Both the position numbers and the translations under genes were made by a program. A DNA stretch of 9,473 bases from an uncultured Mucilaginibacter sp. Its GTDB lineage: Bacteria > Bacteroidota > Bacteroidia > Sphingobacteriales > Sphingobacteriaceae. The DNA lies in contig NZ_CAMLHX010000089.1 in NCBI RefSeq assembly GCF_946479965.1, positions 1 through 9,473 of the forward strand. The letters run 5' to 3'. Below the pieces are notes generated by a model. It was not told the origin of the DNA, did no database searches, and saw only the letters and a program-made list of their open reading frames with translations. Positions 6,469 through 9,473 of the stretch are shown here, piece after piece (positions within the stretch are counted from its first letter, which is position 1; each line of letters starts with the position of its first letter).

Positions 6469-8034
6469 TTATTTTTTCGCGGATATGGAATCTGTTATAT
6501 GAAAAAAGTCAAAATCGGCCGCTCCCCCTATATTTTTTGTAGCATAATTAAACAAAGCAAACCGATAGCCCATAAAATGCGGGAAGGTATAGGCCATTTT
6601 TAATTGTGTGCCCAAGGGTGTCCAGGTTTTCCCGTCAAGGCTGTAAAAAAAATCTGCCACGTCTTTTCTGTTTGTAAAATTGCATTCCGCCTTAAAGTAT
6701 ACCACCTTTTGGTTTAAGGGGATTCTTTGTGCCTCTACAGGTTTTCCGGTGCTTACATTGATCATTACGATAGCTTTGCTATCCCCTTCTATTTTTACAC
6801 CGGCCAAGCCGTATTTTCGTTGCAACAGACCCAAACCCGCAAAATCGCCATCTTTCATTTTAGAAATGTCAAGCGAAACTGTACCGGAACATACCGGGCC
6901 TATGGTGCGTTGTGTCAATGTATTTCGCGCCGCCAGGAACCCAGTGTCAATCCTGCCGGTGGTGAGTCGTAGATACCCTTTCCGCGCTGTAACAGACCAC
7001 AAACTATTATCCGGGTTATGGTTCCATTGCCAAACCATTGGTAATGCCCGTTCGCCCTTTTTACGGGTAAAATTATCTGAAGCGACGATACCCGGGATCA
7101 AGCCTTTACCGGCAGGCAGATCGAGCGTATCGGTCACTTTGCCATTAACTCCCAAAACAGGCCATCCATCCACCCACTTTACAGGTACCAGATATGGAAT
7201 ACGGCCCACCGAGGCATAATCACGGAACAAATAAGAATACCAGTCGCCATTTGGCGCCTGGACCAATCCGCCTTGCGCCACACCCAGATCCTGAAGGCCA
7301 ATGCGTCCTTCGTACGGGCCGGTGATCTTATCTGCCCGGTGTATTATAACGGTGCGTACCTTACCCGGTGGCCATGTAATATTGAAAAGATAATATTTGC
7401 CGTTTATCTTAAACAGTTGAGAGCCCTCCGGACCGAGACCAATGCCGCCAGAAGGCACGTGTGCTTTTTCAATGATAATTTTGTCCGTTCCGCCGGGTTT
7501 TATAGCTGAAAGATCGTCTTTTAACTCAATTAACCTTAAATCTCCGCTCCCGCCAATCATATAGACCTTCCCGTCATCATCAAAAAACAAAGAGTGATCG
7601 CCCAGGTTCGGGGTAAATAACCTTGCTTTCCATGGGCCTTTTTCGATATCCTTTGTAGAATAGATATGCATTTTGCCCGTGGTTGCCGCAAATGTGGTTA
7701 CATAAAAGGTGCCATCATGAAAGCGAATAGAACTTGCCCACGAACCCTCTCCATACATGTTTTTGCCATTTATGAGATTCGTCGCGTCAATATTGGCTAA
7801 AGTATCATATGCATAACCCACCGTCTTCCAGTTAACCAGGTCGTCCGACTTCATGATCGGAACCCCGGGACTCATATGCATGGTTGTGCTGCTCATGTAA
7901 TAGCTATTACCCACACGTTCTATTGATATGTCAGGCACATCTGCATAAATAATGGGGTTAGTGGCTTTCTGCGCGTATAAACACGGCATTGCAAGCGTAA
8001 TAATTAAGGCCACTAGGCATATTAATTTTTTCAT
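6469..8034 (-). CDS. Secreted GH43-family glycosidase (putative beta-xylosidase / alpha-L-arabinofuranosidase)
   Basis: A 521-residue enzyme predicted to cleave xylose or arabinose units from plant-type glycans in the periplasm or outside. A signal peptide covers 1-22 (LAMPCLYAQ; Cys18 follows Pro, so it is a poor lipobox). The five-bladed propeller spans about 25-305. The GH43 triad is visible by pattern: the base Asp35 in ADVPDIS, the pKa-tuning Asp146 in LGDHSLFFDDDGKVYM, and the acid Glu203 in GPEGSQLFKINGKYYLF. Residues about 315-512 (ASDNF ... FFYSLDGKTW ... FDFFHI) form the concanavalin-like beta-sandwich found behind many GH43 beta-xylosidases, as in subfamily 12-like enzymes; the subfamily is my inference. 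The usual PDP after the base is PDI here, and DPS is DHS. No SusC/SusD genes are nearby. It has its own promoter candidate with a palindrome (8063-8101) and a terminator (6403-6434), so it is probably a single-gene unit. The exact substrate cannot be read from sequence. Confidence 0.93.
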   Translation of the reverse strand: MKKLICLVALIITLAMPCLYAQKATNPIIYADVPDISIERVGNSYYMSSTTMHMSPGVPIMKSDDLVNWKTVGYAYDTLANIDATNLINGKNMYGEGSWASSIRFHDGTFYVTTFAATTGKMHIYSTKDIEKGPWKARLFTPNLGDHSLFFDDDGKVYMIGGSGDLRLIELKDDLSAIKPGGTDKIIIEKAHVPSGGIGLGPEGSQLFKINGKYYLFNITWPPGKVRTVIIHRADKITGPYEGRIGLQDLGVAQGGLVQAPNGDWYSYLFRDYASVGRIPYLVPVKWVDGWPVLGVNGKVTDTLDLPAGKGLIPGIVASDNFTRKKGERALPMVWQWNHNPDNSLWSVTARKGYLRLTTGRIDTGFLAARNTLTQRTIGPVCSGTVSLDISKMKDGDFAGLGLLQRKYGLAGVKIEGDSKAIVMINVSTGKPVEAQRIPLNQKVVYFKAECNFTNRKDVADFFYSLDGKTWTPLGTQLKMAYTFPHFMGYRFALFNYATKNIGGAADFDFFHITDSISAKK

Positions 8035-8062
8035 CGGCGAAAGATAATATTATTTGCTATGT

Positions 8063-8084
8063 TTTGTGACAAATTTGTTACAAA
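8063..8084. promoter_or_regulatory. 22-bp double palindrome, candidate operator of the GH43 gene
   Basis: Two 11-bp half-sites abut: TTTGTGACAAA (8063-8073) and TTTGTTACAAA (8074-8084). Each is itself a palindrome of the form TTTGT-n-ACAAA, and together they form a 22-bp inverted repeat broken only at the two central half-site bases. It lies 29 nt before the GH43 ATG and covers the candidate -7 box. A repressor bound here would block transcription. The cognate regulator is not in the window; a CRP/FNR-like reading (TGTGA ... TTACA) fails on spacing. Confidence 0.5.
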
Positions 8085-8101
8085 GACTTTAATCAACCAA
8101 A
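8070..8101 (-). promoter_or_regulatory. Candidate promoter of the GH43 gene
   Basis: On the - strand, TTTG (8101-8098) is followed after 20 nt by CAAATTTG (8077-8070). This matches the Bacteroidetes pattern TTTG - N19-21 - TAnnTTTG except at the first base of the -7 box. The -7 box is the centre of the 22-bp palindrome. The leader would be about 30 nt. Confidence 0.55.
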
Positions 8102-8127
8102 AACTTAGGAGAGTTAGAGGGGAGTGA

Positions 8128-8173
8128 AAACAAACAAAGCCTTTCTGACGCGTCAGAAAGGCTTTGTTTGTTT
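8128..8173 (-). terminator. Hairpin repeat copy 3, perfect 46-bp palindrome behind the beta-barrel gene
   Basis: The arms 8128-8150 and 8151-8173 are exact reverse complements (23 of 23), meeting at a GACGCGTC centre. The core is again CAAAGCCTTTCTGA, extended by A/C-rich outer arms. It starts 17 nt after the stop of the beta-barrel gene on the - strand and is followed by a T-rich run (GTTTGTTTTC), so it is the best terminator in the window. It also separates that gene from the GH43 promoter. Confidence 0.8.
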
Positions 8174-8190
8174 AGTGAGATTTTGATCGC

Positions 8191-8943
8191 TTATGGTCGT
8201 TGTACTTTATATCCCAACCCAATATTTACATTCACGAATACGCCGCTTTGTTTATTATTGGGCCCGTTGTTAAGGTTGTAGTCACCATCAATTTTCCAGT
8301 TGCGGTTAGAAGCTTGCAAATAATATCCAATCCGTACACCGATAGGGATGTTACGATGGATGGTATAATTATCCATTTTTTTGTCTTTTGCGCGAATGAG
8401 GTAATCAAAACCACCGCCAAACTCCAAACCAAAACGCGGGTTCCAAAGTGTTTTACTGGCTGTTAAATTCAGTAGTTCAGGTGAAAAATCTGAGGTACTT
8501 TGTGTGCGTTTATCATCGCGGATGCGTAACACGGCTTGTGATAAATTTAATCCAATAAAAGGGAACGCGCGAATATTCTCGTTGGTTGAAACGTTATACC
8601 CGGCCCGGCCATAAATTTGGAACTGGTTGTATTTGGCGTGAATACCGTTTGTACTGTTTGGAGCCGAGGTAGATGTGAAACTTGCGCCAATACCATCCTC
8701 AAATACAAACCTTTTTTGCACATGGTTCATAGACAGGTTTATCCAGTAATTGTTATCAGGCAATGATGGTATGCCGTTGGCATTTAAAATACCGTTAAGC
8801 TGCCCTAACTTGCTCTCGCGGAACATGCCCTGGATCTGCATAGTGCCCGCAATGTCTTTTTTCATGGTGCTTTGCGCATTAGCCGTTGCCGTGATTGCTA
8901 CAATCCCTGCCGAAAACAACAGCGTTTTGGTCAATTTATTCAT
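8191..8943 (-). CDS. Small outer-membrane beta-barrel protein, function unknown
   Basis: A 250-residue exported protein. A signal peptide covers 1-23 (A-N-A cut site, then QSTMKKD). The rest is built of alternating hydrophobic/polar strands with aromatic ends and turns rich in N, G and D, for example YWINLSMNH, QFQIYGRAGYNV, AFPFIGLNLSQAVL, PRFGLEFGGGFDYLI, IPIGVRIGYYLQ, WKIDGDYNL and the closing VFVNVNIGLGYKV. This fits an 8- to 10-strand outer-membrane barrel of the OmpA/OmpW-like size class, common and usually unnamed in Bacteroidota. The last strand ends in KVQRP and not in a terminal aromatic residue. No enzymatic motif is seen. It is a single gene, with a strong terminator behind it and a divergent lipoprotein gene 216 nt upstream. 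The start is ATG right before a clear signal peptide. Confidence 0.87.
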   Translation of the reverse strand: MNKLTKTLLFSAGIVAITATANAQSTMKKDIAGTMQIQGMFRESKLGQLNGILNANGIPSLPDNNYWINLSMNHVQKRFVFEDGIGASFTSTSAPNSTNGIHAKYNQFQIYGRAGYNVSTNENIRAFPFIGLNLSQAVLRIRDDKRTQSTSDFSPELLNLTASKTLWNPRFGLEFGGGFDYLIRAKDKKMDNYTIHRNIPIGVRIGYYLQASNRNWKIDGDYNLNNGPNNKQSGVFVNVNIGLGYKVQRP

Positions 8944-9045
8944 GATAGATTATGTATTGATGTATTTAATATAATTAAAAATGCCGGGTTTTGTTTTGGT
9001 ACCGCTAAATTGCTTATTTCAAATCGTATCCCGATAAATAGATAA

Positions 9046-9077
9046 TATTAAAATATGATATTTATTATATTTTAATA
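9046..9077. repeat. AT-only inverted repeat in the divergent spacer
   Basis: Arms TATTAAAATATGATA (9046-9060) and TATTATATTTTAATA (9063-9077) are complementary at 14 of 15 positions, with a 2-nt centre. It lies in the middle of the 216-nt spacer (8944-9159) between the divergent barrel and lipoprotein genes, just before the candidate -33 box at 9081. It could be a shared operator, but AT-only sequence forms such repeats easily. Confidence 0.4.
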
Positions 9078-9080
9078 CCA

Positions 9081-9109
9081 TTGATATACAAAAGCTTAGG
9101 TAATGTTTG
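9081..9109 (+). promoter_or_regulatory. Candidate promoter of the lipoprotein gene
   Basis: TTG (9081-9083) is followed after 18 nt by AATGTTTG (9102-9109), one fixed base off the Bacteroidetes -7 pattern TAnnTTTG. The leader to ATG 9160 would be about 45 nt. I see no equally good promoter for the divergent barrel gene; TACGATTTG near 9026-9034 on the - strand has the box with one extra base and no -33 partner. Confidence 0.35.
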
Positions 9110-9159
9110 GATATGAATTATATAGTTCGTAAAATTATTTTAAATTAAAAAATACCGTC

Positions 9160-9473
9160 ATGAAACAAATAACAGTTGTTGTATTATTCATTGCTGCGCT
9201 ATGTGCTGCATGTACCAAAAATGCTGTCAATGATGTTAGCCTGAATTACAGTTTTAGACTGTTAAATCAAAGCGCCGTGCTTAGTACAGAAGCGGCGAGC
9301 GGAGCACCTGTAGCAGCCGGCACAAACGGGAGTATCAACTGGACAAGCGCAACCGTAAATATTTCGCAGGCAGAGTTCAGTGCCAGCCATGCAGGGAGTA
9401 CTACAACGCTTACCTCATCCAATTTATATAGTATCAATCCTTTTAGACCCGACTCCTTGTCAGGCACCGTAAG
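9160..9473 (+). CDS. Putative lipoprotein, N-terminal part (gene cut by window end)
   Basis: The frame from ATG 9160 stays open to the window end (104 codons and two bases). A lipoprotein signal is visible: MKQITVVVLFIAALCAAC with the lipidated Cys probably at 18, followed by TKNAVND. The position -3 residue is Cys, not the usual Leu, so this is a slightly unusual lipobox. The rest is Ser/Thr/Ala-rich and beta-prone (NYSFRLLNQSAVL, GSINWTSATVNISQAEF, TTTLTSSNLYSINPF). The INWTSA...F pattern reminds me of small Bacteroidota lipoproteins that coat the outer membrane with an Ig-like beta fold, but I cannot name a family. The small opposite-strand frame over 9267-9467 is a shadow. Divergent from the barrel gene. 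Confidence 0.75.
   Translation, partial: MKQITVVVLFIAALCAACTKNAVNDVSLNYSFRLLNQSAVLSTEAASGAPVAAGTNGSINWTSATVNISQAEFSASHAGSTTTLTSSNLYSINPFRPDSLSGTV

Noticed and set aside
6680..7219. 179-codon open frame on the + strand
   Set aside because: It lies wholly antisense to the well-supported GH43 gene, and its residues (Cys, Arg and Pro-rich) show no domain pattern; it is a shadow.
8063..8084. CRP/FNR site at the GH43 promoter
   Set aside because: The TGTGA and TTACA halves are 8 nt apart, not 6, and the symmetry is better described as two TTTGT-n-ACAAA units.
2752..8173. The recurring hairpins as a CRISPR array
   Set aside because: The copies are kilobases apart, separated by genes, without uniform spacers or cas genes.
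9113..9148. 11-codon upstream frame (MNYIVRKIILN) before the lipoprotein gene
   Set aside because: It lies at the candidate transcription start, is AT-driven, and has no ribosome site or leader-peptide features such as repeated regulatory codons.

Overview
The window looks like a chromosomal piece from a Bacteroidota member, most likely of the Sphingobacteriaceae (Mucilaginibacter/Pedobacter type). Supporting signs are exported proteins whose signal peptides end in LAQ, AQ or ANA, a GH43 enzyme with a beta-sandwich tail, AT-rich spacers, start codons without Shine-Dalgarno motifs, and several promoter-like pairs fitting the Bacteroidetes pattern TTTG - about 19 to 20 nt - TAnnTTTG. The genus is inference; there is no rRNA or marker gene here.

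Layout. At the left edge (+ strand) lies the C-terminal ATPase part of an ABC exporter (1-620), followed by a DUF2262-type protein (769-1770). This converges on a DUF5995 protein (1778-2584, - strand), with only 7 nt between the stop codons. An intergenic stretch (2585-2979) holds a promoter candidate, two hairpins and an unexplained GC-rich island. Next come two - strand genes 16 nt apart that look like one operon: an unrecognised exported coiled-coil protein with a C-terminal array of D-x-W motifs (4472-6247), then an exported Sel1-repeat protein (2980-4455). Further right are a secreted GH43 glycosidase (6469-8034, -), a small outer-membrane beta-barrel protein (8191-8943, -), and, divergent from it, the start of a lipoprotein gene cut by the window end (9160 onward, +).

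How the genes relate. Most of the right two thirds encodes cell-envelope or secreted products. The D-x-W/Sel1 pair is probably co-transcribed and both products are predicted to enter the periplasm. The GH43 enzyme should trim arabinose or xylose units from plant-type glycans; no SusC/SusD pair or other carbohydrate gene accompanies it here, so it looks like a single-gene unit. Its promoter overlaps a striking double palindrome that looks like an operator.

The most notable non-coding signal is a hairpin with the arm CAAAGCCTTTCTGA that occurs three times (2752-2783, 6403-6434, 8128-8173). Two copies sit just behind - strand genes as terminators. One of these is a perfect 46-bp palindrome. The third is an orphan that shares extra flanking sequence with the copy behind GH43. 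I found no mobile element, CRISPR array, tRNA or rRNA, and no clear case for a complete new system; the D-x-W/Sel1 pair is the best candidate for undescribed biology.
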